Shown piece after piece: positions 10,599-21,720 of a DNA stretch of 64,000 bases. Position 1 is the stretch's first letter. Each line of letters starts with the position of its first letter. Both the position numbers and the translations under genes were made by a program. Origin of the DNA: Theocolax elegans. Lineage: Eukaryota > Arthropoda > Insecta > Hymenoptera > Cerocephalidae. The notes under the pieces are model-generated. The model was not told the DNA's origin, did no database searches, and saw only the letters and a list, made by a program, of their open reading frames with translations. The stretch lies in assembly GCA_026168455.1 (NCBI GenBank), contig CM047426.1, positions 69,268,740-69,332,739 on the forward strand, read 5' to 3'.

Positions 10599-11957
10599 CA
10601 GGGTGTTCTTTTAATAATTCCGTTCCTTCGGCATGCATACAGAGCAGGAGATTTTAAGCAACTTTTTCCTTTAGAAATTTTGATTTGAAGCTTATTTAAT
10701 AAGTTATTGTTAGTTAAACATTATTAATTCGAGCCAATCAGAGCGCGGCAGCCAGCGATGGGCGGTGCAGTGAGACCGAAAGCGATGCGTGTAGGGAGCG
10801 CCCGGAGACGGGAAGACGAGATCGAAAACTTAAACAAATTCGCATATTGGTCGATTCATTTGTTATTGAACACATTAATATGGCACAAATTCAAGAGAAT
10901 CGGGAGATTGAAAAATGACCGATAAGGAAATGTCAAGCCTTATTATTTAATTATTTAATTATTTAATTATTTAATTACTAGACGCATTTTAAATAATTTA
11001 TTAATTAATAAATTAATACTAAAGATATCTTAGAAACCACTTCATCGAATAAACTGAAATTTTAACAATAATGTTTTTAATCCACTTAAATGAAACAGAA
11101 TTTTGTAATCAAATTCGAAATGGTAATGTTAATTAATATATTAAAAAGTTAATTATTTAGCTGTTTATTACACTATTTTTTTATTTTTCTGAATAACCTG
11201 ACAAGTATTATACATTTTTTTATACAATTTTAACATAGTTTATTTCATTCAAGTGAATTAAAAATGTTGAAAAGTTACTGTTAAAATTTCAGCCTATTCG
11301 ACGAAATGACTCCTGGGATATCCTGTCTGTTATGGAAAAAAAATCAGTTTATAGAGTCTCTTATAATTAATTAAAATAGTTCCCTAGTAGAAATCTGACA
11401 ATAAATGTAATATTTTTAAGTCAAAATGGCCAATTATCATAAAATACCTAATTAATGGCAAAATTATAGTTTTTTTTAACCTTAAATTTTAAATTTTTAC
11501 TAGGGTTATGCTACACATAAATTGGCCAAAAAAATTAAATTAAAAGTTAATCATAATTAAATTTGTTTAAAAAATTAAGAAATGTATTCAATTGTTATGA
11601 AAAAAATTATTAGCTAATAATATTGAATTGTTTTTTTCAATTTTAACCCAGGCTTGTCCCCTTAATAAAATAGATATGGGTGATTTCACGACAAATGTAC
11701 ATAAATTTGAAAATGGTTCGTGTTTATTTAGGTAGACTAAAAATATAATCCAGAATCTGCAAGAAATTTTAATTCAAAATTTTAATTTGCATCAGAGTTA
11801 TGCAAGTTGTAACAACAGTTTTTTTCCTTTTTTTCATTTTCCAGCATATTGAAAGTATATCTTAAAATTCCTCAAAATTTTCTAAAGGAAAAAGTTGCTT
11901 AAAATCTCCTGCTCTGTATGCTTGCCGAAGGAACGGAATCATTAAAAGAACACCATG
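10599..11957. mobile_element. Non-autonomous Tc1/mariner-type element (1359 bp)
   Basis: Inverted ends of about 85 bp: CAGGGTGTTCTTTTAATAAT on the left and its complement ending ...AAAGAACACCATG on the right. They are flanked by TA on both sides (10597-10598 and 11958-11959). CAGGGTG ends with a TA duplication fit the mariner group. The interior is AT-rich with a GC-rich patch at 10730-10830 and no transposase frame. A smaller element lies inside it (11382-11505). Confidence 0.85.
11382..11505. mobile_element. Miniature element with CCCTAGTAGAAA ends (124 bp)
   Basis: Starts CCCTAGTAGAAATCTGA and ends TTTTTACTAGGG, with TT on each outer side. A second copy with the same ends is at 61867-62014 and a single end is near 61099. 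It is nested inside the mariner-type element. The superfamily is not assigned. Confidence 0.6.
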
Positions 11958-12054
11958 TATATACATATCAATTGTATACTTATGTTTCGTTCGCGGATTT
12001 TATATCTATTTAGTTTATACGTATTATATGCGTATTTCGGTTATATGTATACCA

Positions 12055-12275
12055 ACTCCTGCGATGGCTCGGTCGTTTAGGGCGTTGGGCTCGTAATCTG
12101 GAGGTCCCAGGTTCGATTCCCGACCCCGACCGATTGATACAAGCATCACTGGGGAATGTATTTTAAACAAGTGCTTTCTTCATCAAGACATCGTATGATC
12201 TTCGTCGCTGAATAGCACCGATTTGGGAAAAATAAAAAAAAATAAAAAGAGCGACGTTAAAATAATAAAAAAAAA
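12055..12275 (+). mobile_element. tRNA-derived SINE, copy 1
   Basis: The head has pol III box A (TGGCTCGGTCGTTTAGGG) and box B (GGTTCGATTCC), as in a tRNA. A body follows (GATTGATACAAGCA...CATCAAGACATCGT...TAGCACCGATTTGGGA), then the tail GAGCGACGTTAAAATAAT and poly(A). The same body and tail are present in the copies at 31865-32077 and 39679-39880, and the head in the one at 63026-63122, which proves a dispersed SINE family rather than a tRNA gene. Confidence 0.9.
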
Positions 12276-13523
12276 ATATGTATGCCATGACTGCCTATAG
12301 ATTCCTCGGTTCTTGAAACGTTAATGCTATGTCCATAACATCGTTTACAAAAGGCATCTATTAGTGTATGTTAGTGCCTGTAATAGAAGTGGTAATTATA
12401 AATAAACTATAGGAGAAACTGGTAGCATTTGTAGCTATAGTATTATAAATATAGCAGGAGATTCTAGTAGTTGATACAGACCCTTGATGAGAAGTTTTAC
12501 ATTTGTAGTACAGTAGAACCTGGATACGCAACTTCAGTTCCTTGGATGATTATCAAGAAAAAGCTGACTATACTTTAAGTTGTAGTTAATCGACAATTGA
12601 ACTTAATCGCAATAACAACAGTGGCGGTAGTAGCATACACATGGACAGCAATAAACTTTGGACTTGCAGACGCTGTGGATCCGAAACAGGAAGAAATAGC
12701 AAAACCTCCAGGTATACCATTAGCAATAAATCTTGAATCAATATCTCTGCACATGGTGGCTATATGAGCACAGACAATAACAATATATACTATATAACAT
12801 AACCCCTAAACACAAAGCACGCAGTACTTTATAAATAACACTTTTTACAAATTCTTTCGTTAGCACTTGAGCTAGCAGTAACATCAACTTAAGTAGCAGT
12901 AAACTTGTATGTTCCATGTGTAGTCTAACTAATACAAGGAGCAGCAGCAGATTCTTACGTTATAACCTCCAAATGACGACTATATTTTTCCTGTGTATTT
13001 GGTGAATGTTTGAAGATCAGACCTATCCACTTAAACTTCTCACTGCCACTAATTTGCACAACTTTACACTTTCTATACTGTACACAAAATTTGATTATGT
13101 TGCAATTCTGTTTCGAATTACGGATAAGCAGATGTTATATTCAAAACACTATGTATATACAGACAGACGGCCGCAGCGTACACACGCACTGTTAAGCGGT
13201 GACTGTTGGTCGATCAGATATTAAATACAAACATGTTCAAACGCGTCTTGCCTACCGGTTGTTTAGCAAATAGGCCGAACAAAGCGCGACATCGTTGTGG
13301 CTACAATTGTTGCACCACTCTTTTAATTAACTGCTGGCAAGCGGATGCGCGCGCAGAATATCTGCACGTAAACGAAGTACAGAGGAAGGGGCAATAATAT
13401 TTTTTGTTCTAAGAGTGAGCATATAAGATGAGATACAGAATACTTTGTAGTCGTCTTGCTATAATAGCAACAGTCATCATATCATAAAAATAATATTACA
13501 CATAGACATAGCGTCCGGTTGTG
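12276..13523. other. AT-rich interval, no supported gene
   Basis: Several short frames exist but none shows a recognisable domain. The best candidate is a plus frame near 12600-12760 (VAVVAYTWTAINFGLADAVDPKQEE), with a hydrophobic stretch but no start context, and it is too short to call. Confidence 0.4.
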
Positions 13524-13552
13524 AAAGAGAGAGAGAGCGAGAGAGAGAGAGA
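13524..13552. repeat. (GA)n tract at the 3' end of LINE D
   Basis: GAAAGAGAGAGAGAGCGAGAGAGAGAGAG directly followed by ATTGATTGAATAGAC, the terminal sequence of LINE copy D on the opposite strand. Confidence 0.95.
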
Positions 13553-14146
13553 TTGATTGAATAGACTTTATTAATGCCTAGGATAATTCAATCCTTAAGG
13601 CAAGTAACAATATTACATATTTATGAGTTACAAAAATAACGCAGCAATAAAACTACCCGTAAGATAGCTAACAATTTATACATATGTAAACAAAGAACAA
13701 AATATAGCAAAATATAACAAAATATAATGGCATATCGGGAGAATAAGTGGAGCTCACCAACAAGGTTAAATTAATTTAATAAATTCTTAAATTCATAAAT
13801 TCCTAAATTCACAAATTCTTAAACGCTAATTGTGAAAATAATAATAATAACAATAATAATAATACCGCTGTTATAAACTAATTAAACTAATATAGTGTAG
13901 TATATTGTAACCATCGCTGGTGAATTATTCTAAATCACAACCAGTTAGGTGGCTTCGCAATTTATTCTTAAAATTAAGCAGACTCCATTGCTTGTATGGT
14001 AAATGATTTCTGATAAGTATTTATGAGTGCAACAGGACGTTTGAAATTTGATTGTTTAGAACGCGCTAAACGACGCAACTCTTGATTAGACGGCGGAAGA
14101 AGGTCATAGAGGTAACCAGGTTTACCTGTAGTAAGTACCTGGTAAG

Positions 14147-14959
14147 TTAAAATCCCAATAAAATAATCACGGCGCTCAGAAACTGTAAACCAATTAATTT
14201 AGAGTAAAAACAGTCAAGCCTGGCGTCTCTACGAAGATGAAAAATGTATCGCACACAAATATTTAGCAGTCTTTGCAATTTAGTATTTAAATAGTCTGGT
14301 AAATCACAATATACAGTGCATGCATAGTCAAAATGCGGCAAAACTAGAGTTGTGATTAACCTTTTCCTCATATTTTGCGAAAGAAAATTGCCTCTATTTC
14401 GTAACTTATGGAGCACTCCATGAACTCTAGAGATTATGCTGGATACCTGATTATTCCACGTTAGATTCTCGTTTAAAATAATACCTAAATTTCGCGCCGA
14501 GTTAACCCACTCAATTTGAGGACCATCTATTACAACAGGAGGAAGGGCATTTTTGTCAATAAATCTAAGTTGCTGAACAGAGCCTAACATGAGAACTTCG
14601 GTTTTCGAAAAATTTATGTCAAGGCCATGAATATTTGCCCATTGAGCCACTCTTAAACCATCCTGAATCAACTTGTTAATATGATCATCGCAATCACCTG
14701 GATGACAATGTAAATATAATTGTAAATCATCAGCAAACAGCATGCTTTTGGAATGAATTAATTGATTTACGATCGAATTAATAAAGATGACAAAAAATAT
14801 AGGCCCAGGTGCAGAGCCTTGCGGAACTCCAGATGATGTTTCGATAAATTGTGATGGGGCACCGTCTACATCAATAACAGCTTGAAATCTATTGGATAAA
14901 TATGAATGAAACCATCTAATCGATTTTTCATCAAAATTTAAATTTTTAAAAGTACTCAA
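14147..14959 (-). pseudogene. LINE D reverse transcriptase, C-terminal half
   Basis: A 270-residue frame. SSGVPQGSAPGPIFFVIFIN (palm) is followed by LFADDLQLYLH (catalytic ADD) and the thumb blocks NLGIILNENLTWNNQV and LVLPHFDYACTVYCDLPD. It starts in mid-protein because of a one-base shift in a T run near 14957. It ends early near 14147, where the remaining ~60 codons (LPPSNQELRRLARSK region, to about 13980) continue in another frame. Confidence 0.88.
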
Positions 14960-16262
14960 AAGACATGGTCAATTGTGTCAAAAGCCTTCTTAAAATCGAA
15001 AAGTAACAAGAAAGTTACCATACCCTTCTCAATTGCTTCGCGTACGTCATCAGTAACCTTAATAAGAGCAGTCTGCGTACTGTATGAGCTACGGAAACCA
15101 GATTGTACAGGTGACAAAATATTATTTCTTTCTAGATGCTCCGTAACTTGACGTGTAATCAAATAGTCGAATACTTTCGCAAAATGCACAAGATTTGCAA
15201 TTGGTCTTGTGTCGGAAGGTGATAATGGGGTAGTAACTTTATTAAGAGGGATGATCAAAGCACGCTTCCAAGCTTCAGGATATGTGCTAGATTCTATTGA
15301 CAAGTTAAATAACTTTGCGAGAGCAGGCACACTTAATGGAAAAACATCTTTAAAGTATGGAAGAGAAAGGCCATCTAAACTTCGACTCTTGGCTTTGCGT
15401 AAGCATACTTTTAGAGCACTCATAACCTGTTCAGAGGGGATAGGTTGCAGTGAAGACGATGGATATACATATACTGAGGGGGAATTAATAATTCGAACTA
15501 ATTGTTCAACAGTACAACAAGGATGACGTTTATTTACAGAGAAGTAATAAATTGTCAATTCTTGGTTTGAAAAATATTTTAAAGGTGAGTTTGCAGTCGG
15601 TTTAGTGATGCCTAATTGTCGTAAAATTCGCCAACATTGCGATTGCCCTGGGGCTTCAAGCATTTGTTTTTCATAATAAGCATCACGAGTAAACTTGATT
15701 TCTCGCCTAATGTCACGCCTAAGAGTCTTATATTTTAATAACAAAGATCGGTCGTTTAGTCGCTTAGCTCGCTTATATAGACGGTTACGTTCCCGACATT
15801 TAGCTTTCAGAATATTTGTCATCCAAGGGGCAGTACGGGCTCGTACTAGCCGGGGAACGATTGGCGCACGTTTATCGAGACCAGAAAGAAGGGAATGACG
15901 AAAGCTATCTAAAAATAAGTCAACTGTCCACAATTCGTTTAGACTATTACTACAAAGCATATCAAATTCAGTTTTTAATGTAGCAGAAAATTCGCATGGA
16001 ACAAAGTTTTTAAAGTCTCTATACCGATATGATCTGCGCTCTGTGAATAACAATGGTAGACAGTAATCAATGTATAGAAAGTCATGACCATTTATAAAAG
16101 GGCTTTCAGACTGCTTCATGGTTATAATTTTTTCAATCGAATCCACTAAGATAATATCAAGCCAAGTGTCTGAATTATCACGATGATGAGTGGCATTAAA
16201 TGGAACCAAATATAAGGATGATTCTTTAATTAAGTTCTTAAGGTGGGAACTGTAATAATCAT

Positions 16263-16264
<2 letters not shown>
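14956..16264 (-). pseudogene. LINE D endonuclease end and RT N-terminal half
   Basis: The open frame runs through the (GA)n tract (there reading as Ser-Leu repeats), but the element itself begins near 16264. Features in order: the endonuclease C-terminal block (NSDTWLDIILVDS and GHDFLYIDY, where a catalytic SDH would lie but is altered), the linker with RAPWMTNILKAKCRERN, the RT blocks AWKRALIIPLNK, DTRPIANLVHFAKVFDYL, FRSSYSTQTAL, and the catalytic LLFDFKKAFDTIDH at the end. The start codon of the open frame belongs to flanking DNA. Confidence 0.85.

Positions 16265-16295
<31 letters not shown>
16265..16295. repeat. (GA)n tract at the 5' truncation of LINE D
   Basis: A pure AG repeat of about 30 bp. 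Together with the tract at 13524-13552 it brackets copy D, as expected if D inserted within one microsatellite. Confidence 0.95.
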
Positions 16296-16298
<3 letters not shown>

Positions 16299-16359
16299 TG
16301 GTGCAACTGTTTCTTAATAACAATGCATGCTCCACGCGTGAATATGTATGTTTGTTTTA

Positions 16360-16490
16360 ATAAAATTTAACGAAAATTTAGCATTAAAATTTGATGATTC
16401 TTTAGACCTAAATTTCGTAAAATTCTTATTTCTTGCATAATTTTGATCAAATTAAGGTATCTGAGCTTCTGTTTTCCTAAATATTCTTCA
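16360..16490. mobile_element. Fragment of the miniature element family seen at 60058-60858
   Basis: The stretch CGAAAATTTAGCATTAAAAT, TTGATGATT, CTTATTTCTTGCATAA and TTTTGATCAAATTAAG matches 60369-60456 in order and spacing, with substitutions. No ends are visible, so it is a decayed piece. Confidence 0.6.
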
Positions 16491-17033
16491 TACCTGAGAG
16501 GTACGACATAAGTGTTTAAGAATCTTATTGAAAACATCACGAAGTGTCTATAATTCCATCGATTCTTCAGTTTTTCTAGCAGTGAAAACGGCATTACACC
16601 CAAGTACAACAATAACAGAACCCACGGGAGCGGAGCACGGCTCGCAAGTTGATTTTTGCTCTGTTATCTTGGTTCGGTCGGTAGATGTGTCGAATTCCTG
16701 CAGCAGTACGTTTTCTTTTACATGTACCGTTCAATTTCCCACGTCATAGATTCAACTGGTCATAATATGAGATATCTGATGAGTTGATATACGTATTTAA
16801 GAATTTCATAGGATTTAAATCTAATTATTTTGCTCGGCTATTTATCTCGAGTCTGAAACAAACGCGCATGTGTGATGTCGGTAGTGCCTGCGGCGAAAGC
16901 ATGCTCTAGCTTGCCATGATCCGTGCGCACTACCATCTACCGTAAAATATTCTTTTAATATAAGTAATAAAGCTACTTTTAGTTTTGCAAAACTATGCAA
17001 AATAAACAGTTAGGTGCCCTTTATTTAATAATT
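16491..17033. other. No gene recognised
   Basis: Mixed-composition interval. Short frames only, no domain or repeat that I can name. Confidence 0.4.
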
Positions 17034-18484
17034 ACACCGGCAGACAAAAAAAAGTGGTCTGCTTAAGCAACCAGACATATCTATCCTTATGTATTTTGAC
17101 GCGCTAAATCCGAATCCGAGGTTGGTTGTACTCAAACACCCCAAATTTTTTTTTAAATCGCGAAAAACTGTGAAAAATCACTTAATCGCATTTAAGTGCG
17201 TGGGTTAAAGACAAAAAAATTTTTTATGAGAGTATTATACACGATTTTTATATATTTTGATGCGCTAAATTTAAATTCAGGGTTTATTGTATCCGTACGC
17301 CCTTGAAAGCGTGAAAAAATGGTGAAAACCTATGCAAAATCAAGAAAAACTACGAAAAATCGTGAAAATTGGCATTTAAGAGCATAATTTTGTTAACGCA
17401 AAATTGAAAGAAGGTATTTTTAATGGTCCTCAAATACGTGCTCTATTTGAAGACAAAAATTTCAGCACAAAAATGACTGCCATTGAGAAAGCTGCATGGC
17501 AAAGTTTCAAATCTGTATGTGAGAACTTCTTAGGGAATAAAAAGAGTGAGAACTGTGTGGAACTTGTCGAAGAAATGTTGAAAAATTTCAAAAATTTAGG
17601 TTGCTTGATGAACTGTGAAATGCATTTCTTACATTCTCATCTCGACTACTTCCCTTATAATCTTGGAGACTTCAGTGAAGAACAAGGAGAACGATTTCAT
17701 CAAGATATAAGTGTAATGGAGACACGATACCAAGGAAAATGGGATGTCAACATGATGTCAGACTCTTGCTGGATGCTTAAAAGAGACACTTTGAGTAACA
17801 GCAAAAAAAGAAAAAGAAATCCCTTACATAGGTCATTTGAAGAAAAAAGACTTTGTTATAAGAGGAAAAGGGAGTAGAGCAAACAGAGTTGACGTTATAA
17901 ATATAAAACAAGGAAAAAAAAAACAAAAATCATTATTCTTGAATGACACTTACATTTTTTCCTTTCTCACCATATAATGTTACATTTTAAGCGATTTTAC
18001 AAGATTTTTTGACATTTTTTCTAGGTTGGGAGGATATATAAGTCAACTACTCACCAGATCTCATTTAGACGCCTAAAATTCACGTGAACGATACCTGATA
18101 CATTCACAAAAAAATGTATTGCAAGAAAATTATGCTCTTAAATGCAAATTTTCACGATTTTTCGTAGTTTTTCTCGCTTTTGCATAGGTTTTCACCATTT
18201 TCTCACACTTTCAAGGGCGTACGGGTACAATAAACCCTGAATTCAAATTCAGCGCATCAAAATATATAAATATCGTGTATAATACTATCGAAAAAAAATT
18301 TTTGTCTTTAACCCACGCACTTAAAGACGATTTTCAGTGATTTTTCACAGTTTTTCGCGATTTAAAAAAAATTTTGGGGATGTTTGAGTAAAACCAACCT
18401 CGGATTCGGATTTAGCGCGTCAAAATACATAAGGATAGATATGTCTGGTTGCTTGAACAGACCACTTTTTTTGTGTGCCGGTGT
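17034..18484. mobile_element. DNA transposon with ~365-bp inverted repeats
   Basis: The ends read ACACCGGCAGACAAAAAAAA on the left and, reversed, ACACCGGCACACAAAAAAAG on the right. The match continues for about 365 bp (17034-17397 and 18117-18484), including CCGAATCCGAGGTTGGTT and AACCCACGCACTTAA(A). The right arm differs by scattered substitutions, so the copy is old. No clear target duplication is visible. The centre holds only a C-terminal transposase-type frame. Superfamily not assigned. Confidence 0.85.
17404..17877 (+). pseudogene. C-terminal transposase-type fragment in long-TIR element
   Basis: A 157-residue frame with the order LKNFKNLGCLMNCEMHFLHS, HLDYFPYNLGDFSEEQGERF, HQD..VMETRYQGKWDVNMM and SDSCWMLKRD, then a basic tail (KKRKRNP). 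This series, with conserved FLHSHLDFFP and EQGERFHQDI, is a familiar C-terminal block of arthropod transposon-derived proteins annotated as uncharacterised. The frame begins at the inner edge of the left inverted repeat, so the N-terminal catalytic part has been deleted. It probably belonged to the element that mobilised these long inverted repeats. The start codon is not reliable. Confidence 0.65.
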
Positions 18485-19233
18485 TATTTATCTCTATACA
18501 AAATTTCAAGTTATTTTATTAATGCATGTAAGAGAAAGCCTTGTACAAAAATTTCATTGTGTAGACGCCGTAGATAGGGATTTTCATACAAGGTTTTGTC
18601 TTCAATGCCTCAGTATAATAAATAGAATCTTTGCACAGTGATACATATCTACAAAAGAAAGGGCACCTATCTTCTAGTTTGTCGAAATTATTTATATTTA
18701 TGTATATTGAAGTATTTTTCAACCATACTATCAGTCTATTGGCTCGGTCGGTAAAAATTGAGTATGAGACTCCCTTATTAGGCAAAGTTAGTATTGCGGT
18801 TAATACGACAGAATAACAATAAATTATTGTAAGGTGATCGTATTTAATAAAATAGAATAAGCACGTGAGAAGATTTTCTTTTTTTTTCATGTTGTAGCAG
18901 AAAGGAAATATCTTAGGTAAGTAAATACGAAATACAAAAATATGTAGAAGGTAAGTGACGATGTATTTAAATATTTAAGGAGATATTACAAACAATATAT
19001 TATACATTGTAATACCTACGCATTATTAAATCACAAATGTAATTAGTATGTTAACTCAAAAATTAAATTACAAATGTAATTAGGATGTTAACTCTAAGTA
19101 TACAATATCAAAGTAATATTTTAAGAAAAATTTTGACTCTTCGTAATTGAATCGATCTTTCACTCTTGATTTTATATCACAATTACCGATCAAAAAAATT
19201 TTAAAGAAATTTCGTCCGTCGCGTGAATTTAAA
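18485..19233. other. AT-rich spacer with a short tandem duplication
   Basis: No gene recognised. It holds the duplication described at 19029-19100. Confidence 0.5.
19029..19100. repeat. Tandem duplication, ~36-bp unit x2
   Basis: AAATCACAAATGTAATTAGT...ATGTTAACTC is repeated directly as AAATTACAAATGTAATTAGG...ATGTTAACTC. Confidence 0.75.
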
Positions 19234-19788
19234 TTATAATCGGTGATTGTCTTTCACAATTTCACAAATAAAATATTTACATTTTTCAATTTCGATGATA
19301 TAACGTTCGAGTCGTCGATAGCGCTCTTCTACACAAAAAATGCTATCCTTTAATCCTTCGAAAGTTGATTTATTCATAACTATAGCAGGTTGAAAACATA
19401 TTCTCTTATTTTCTGTCTTGTTTCCATTGAATAATTTTGACGTTTTATTCATAATAATAGATTTTCCTCCATACGAAGTAGCAAAAATTATTTCCAAATC
19501 GTTGATATAGATTTTCGTTCGACTTTTATAAGATAAATCATTATCGTTATTAAAATATTCCGATATTTCGTCGAGTTTATTTTGTAGTTCAACCCAAGTT
19601 TCCGAATCGATTACTAGACCTGACAATTGAGTTTGATTCAACAGTTGAATAACGGGCTTCGTTTTTTGATTATGAAAAACTTGTGCATTAACATTCATTA
19701 TTTTTGTAGCTGCTTTATTTCGCAAATACGAAGTTTCAAATAAATTTCGATGCCACGTGGATTTTTTATCTTCTAAATTCACACACAT
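19234..19788 (-). CDS. Unidentified 184-residue protein, possibly Polinton-associated
   Basis: The only uninterrupted, compositionally coding-like frame in this area: MCVNLEDKKSTWHRNLFETS ... SETWVELQNKLDEI ... IYINDLEIIFATSYGGKSII ... RICFQPAIVMNKSTFEGLKD ... YIIEIEKCKYFICEIVKDN. The middle resembles a small beta-rich nucleic-acid-binding domain (PC4-like in feel), but this is a weak impression. No signal or membrane segment. Divergent decayed coding lies on the other strand at 19850-20530, and the Gypsy insertion separates it from the Polinton remains. It may be a Polinton gene or part of an unrelated element. Confidence 0.5.
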   Translation of the reverse strand: MCVNLEDKKSTWHRNLFETSYLRNKAATKIMNVNAQVFHNQKTKPVIQLLNQTQLSGLVIDSETWVELQNKLDEISEYFNNDNDLSYKSRTKIYINDLEIIFATSYGGKSIIMNKTSKLFNGNKTENKRICFQPAIVMNKSTFEGLKDSIFCVEERYRRLERYIIEIEKCKYFICEIVKDNHRL

Positions 19789-19848
19789 TTTTTTCTCACT
19801 GTCTATGATATGAAAGTTTCATTTTCGGCAAAAATAAAATCAGTTTCT

Positions 19849-20531
19849 AACAATGCTTGAGTCATCTTTGAGGTATTTTATGTCGCACTGGTCTCGACGA
19901 GTTTACCGATAATGACACTAGTTCACAGAAAAGGTGCTGCAATACTGCATTCAGGGTAAGCGATGTGCCCTTTTTAAACCGGTCCCACACAAAGGTCGCT
20001 CGTAAAAGAGGAGGGGGTCTATTTAGAGAGTTACACGTCTTTACAAGTAGCTTAAAAGTCACATCTATTAAACAAAAGATTTATTTACCTTTTATAGAAC
20101 GGAATGGAAACGCGCCAAAAATACTTTTCTTAAACGAAAATACATAACACAAATCACGCCTGTGTCTCGAAAGAAAAATTTTGTAAATAAAAGTTTCAAA
20201 AGACAACCTTGTTCGTAAAATTTCATCGGTTATGGGAAAATTTGTAAGGTTTTATTGAAACGCAAAAAATGATGTATCCTCCTTTTATAATCAACCGTAC
20301 ATAACGATTTTCAAAAGATTTTTGTAAATGTCTTTAAGGTTTTTCGTTGTGTATAGAAATTTACAAAAAAAAATAATAAGAGTGGGCTCGTTACAGGAAA
20401 AGTTAATTTACTAGGGAAAATTGAAGATGATAGTTCAAATTTTGCTTTCGACGCGAACGACACTGTATACGTACACAAAAATATAACTCTGAGTTCGTTT
20501 AATACTTTCTCGCGTAACATTCAATACTTAT
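19849..20531 (+). pseudogene. Decayed coding sequence, product unknown
   Basis: A plus-strand open stretch in broken frames. Near 19965-20147 it reads VPFLNRSHTKVARKRGGGLF and ends at a stop. At 20343-20531 it reads KSGLVTGKVNLLGKIEDDSS, then FAFDANDTVYVHKNITLSSF and NTFSRNIQYL before a stop, which looks like a genuine protein C-terminus. No family recognised. The position next to the Gypsy insertion, facing the Polinton remains, suggests a mobile-element gene. Confidence 0.35.
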
Positions 20532-20665
20532 AAAAACTATGATGGTAAATTGGTCAATATATAGAAAAACAAACGACGAATAATAAATAAATTGTGACAG
20601 TACGAAAAGTAATACAAAAATAAAAATTTAATAAGTATTAAAACCATCTTTTACAAACTAAAACT

Positions 20666-21570
20666 TGTGACGGAAATCGTCACACAATCTATTCAGGACG
20701 AATAGAATATTTAAATTCGCGAATTGTAAGTCGTCGGAGCCTTTTGTATGTCAAGGCCAACCGACGACACTTATTTGTTTACGGAAATCAAGTGTACAAT
20801 TACGCGCGCAATAGTACGTAGGGATGAGAGCGCGAGAGTGTGTGTGTGTGTGTTTCCCACTCTCATCCCTTTTTCGGAAAATTAGGAAATTGCCTAATCA
20901 GTACGTCTCAATCCGCCGCTCGAGGCGGACGAACTAAATCCGGGGTAATCGAGAATAGTGTTTACGGCTAAGCAAAGCTGCGTGAGGCGCAAAAGCCGTC
21001 GGAACCCGGATCATCCTCGCGAGGTGAGCCGCGAGTGACTATTGGTGTGTGAACAGGACGGGGCGCACCCCGGTAAGTTTACTTATATTACCGCGCGTTC
21101 CCCCCCTACCCCGTGTGTATGAGTGTGTGTATATCGGGAGTGTATTCGGGTACGCCGGTACCCGAATAGCGGCGATCGGGGTCGAGTCGACCGTAGGCGA
21201 GGATCTCAATCCGGTTGACTCCCGATACTTCCGCCCGCGCGAAAGATCATTGTCGCGGCACGAGGCCTGGATGGCCAAAATGTTAAATTGATTGAATAAA
21301 TGTTTTATTCATTTTTATTTTAATTAATTGTGTTTATTATGTTCTCCCCGCTCCCGCCGACGTTCATTTAATTTTCATATCGTGTCGAAGCAAGGAGGAT
21401 CGCCCGAATCCTCCACACCGTTCGTCCCAGTGAACTCGTGTTCCTGGCGACAGCCCGCAGTTCGCGATAAATAATTAATTGTGTGCGCGGTATTGGAAAC
21501 GCGGCCCAACGGTCTTTATTAATTATTAAAAATTAATTAATTCGATCGGGTACGCGAATACCACGTCATA
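20666..21570 (+). repeat. Gypsy 5' LTR (905 bp)
   Basis: Begins TGTGACGGAAATCGTCACAC and ends ...CCACGTCATA, just before the primer site. The last 725 bp align with 28860-29730. Differences include a 137-bp segment present only in the 3' copy (29078-29214) and a 12-bp difference in the GTGTGTAT stretch, so the LTRs are clearly diverged. Confidence 0.88.
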
Positions 21571-21572
21571 AA

Positions 21573-21590
21573 TGGCGACCGTGACAGGAC
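21573..21590 (+). other. Gypsy primer-binding site, tRNA-Arg type
   Basis: TGGCGACCGTGACAGGAC, two bases after the LTR end, is complementary to a tRNA 3' end of the form ...GTCACGGTCG-CCA. To my knowledge this matches insect tRNA-Arg, the primer of the 412/mdg1 group. Confidence 0.75.
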
Positions 21591-21688
21591 GTTCGGTTTA
21601 GTCCTCACCGACTTTAAATTAAAATAAAATTGTCGGCCATCTTTTCGCGCGCGAGCAGTGTCGCGGCGAAACGTGAGCGGGTTGAGTT

Positions 21689-21720
21689 AGAGAGAGAGAT
21701 TGATTGATTGATTGATTGAT
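21689..21720. repeat. (GA)n plus (ATTG)n at the 3' end of LINE E
   Basis: TTAGAGAGAGAG is followed by six ATTG units. On the element strand the tail reads (CAAT)n then (TC)n. Confidence 0.9.

Larger units (their letters stand above)
13553..16264 (-). mobile_element. LINE copy D, 5'-truncated, flanked by (GA)n on both sides
   Basis: Minus-strand LINE with the endonuclease C-terminus, full RT and a 3' UTR (13553-13950). The 3' end carries a hairpin (GCCTTAAGGAT...ATCCTAGGC), AATAAA and CAATCAATC, then the dinucleotide tract. The truncated 5' end meets another (GA)n tract at 16265. The RT is similar in layout to copies A and E but clearly a different subfamily (FADDLQLYLHCHPGD). Two frameshifts disable it. 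Confidence 0.88.

Noticed and set aside
12061..12132. tRNA gene (also 31990-32075, 39685-39755, 63040-63120)
   Set aside because: Box A and box B are present, but all copies share a long body and A-rich tail and two have target duplications, so they are SINEs.
12600..12760. Small membrane protein ORF
   Set aside because: No start, no homologous motif, short; likely chance.
15000..16335. Start codon at 16335 for the LINE D protein
   Set aside because: The Ser-Leu repeat at its start is the microsatellite; the element begins at 16264.
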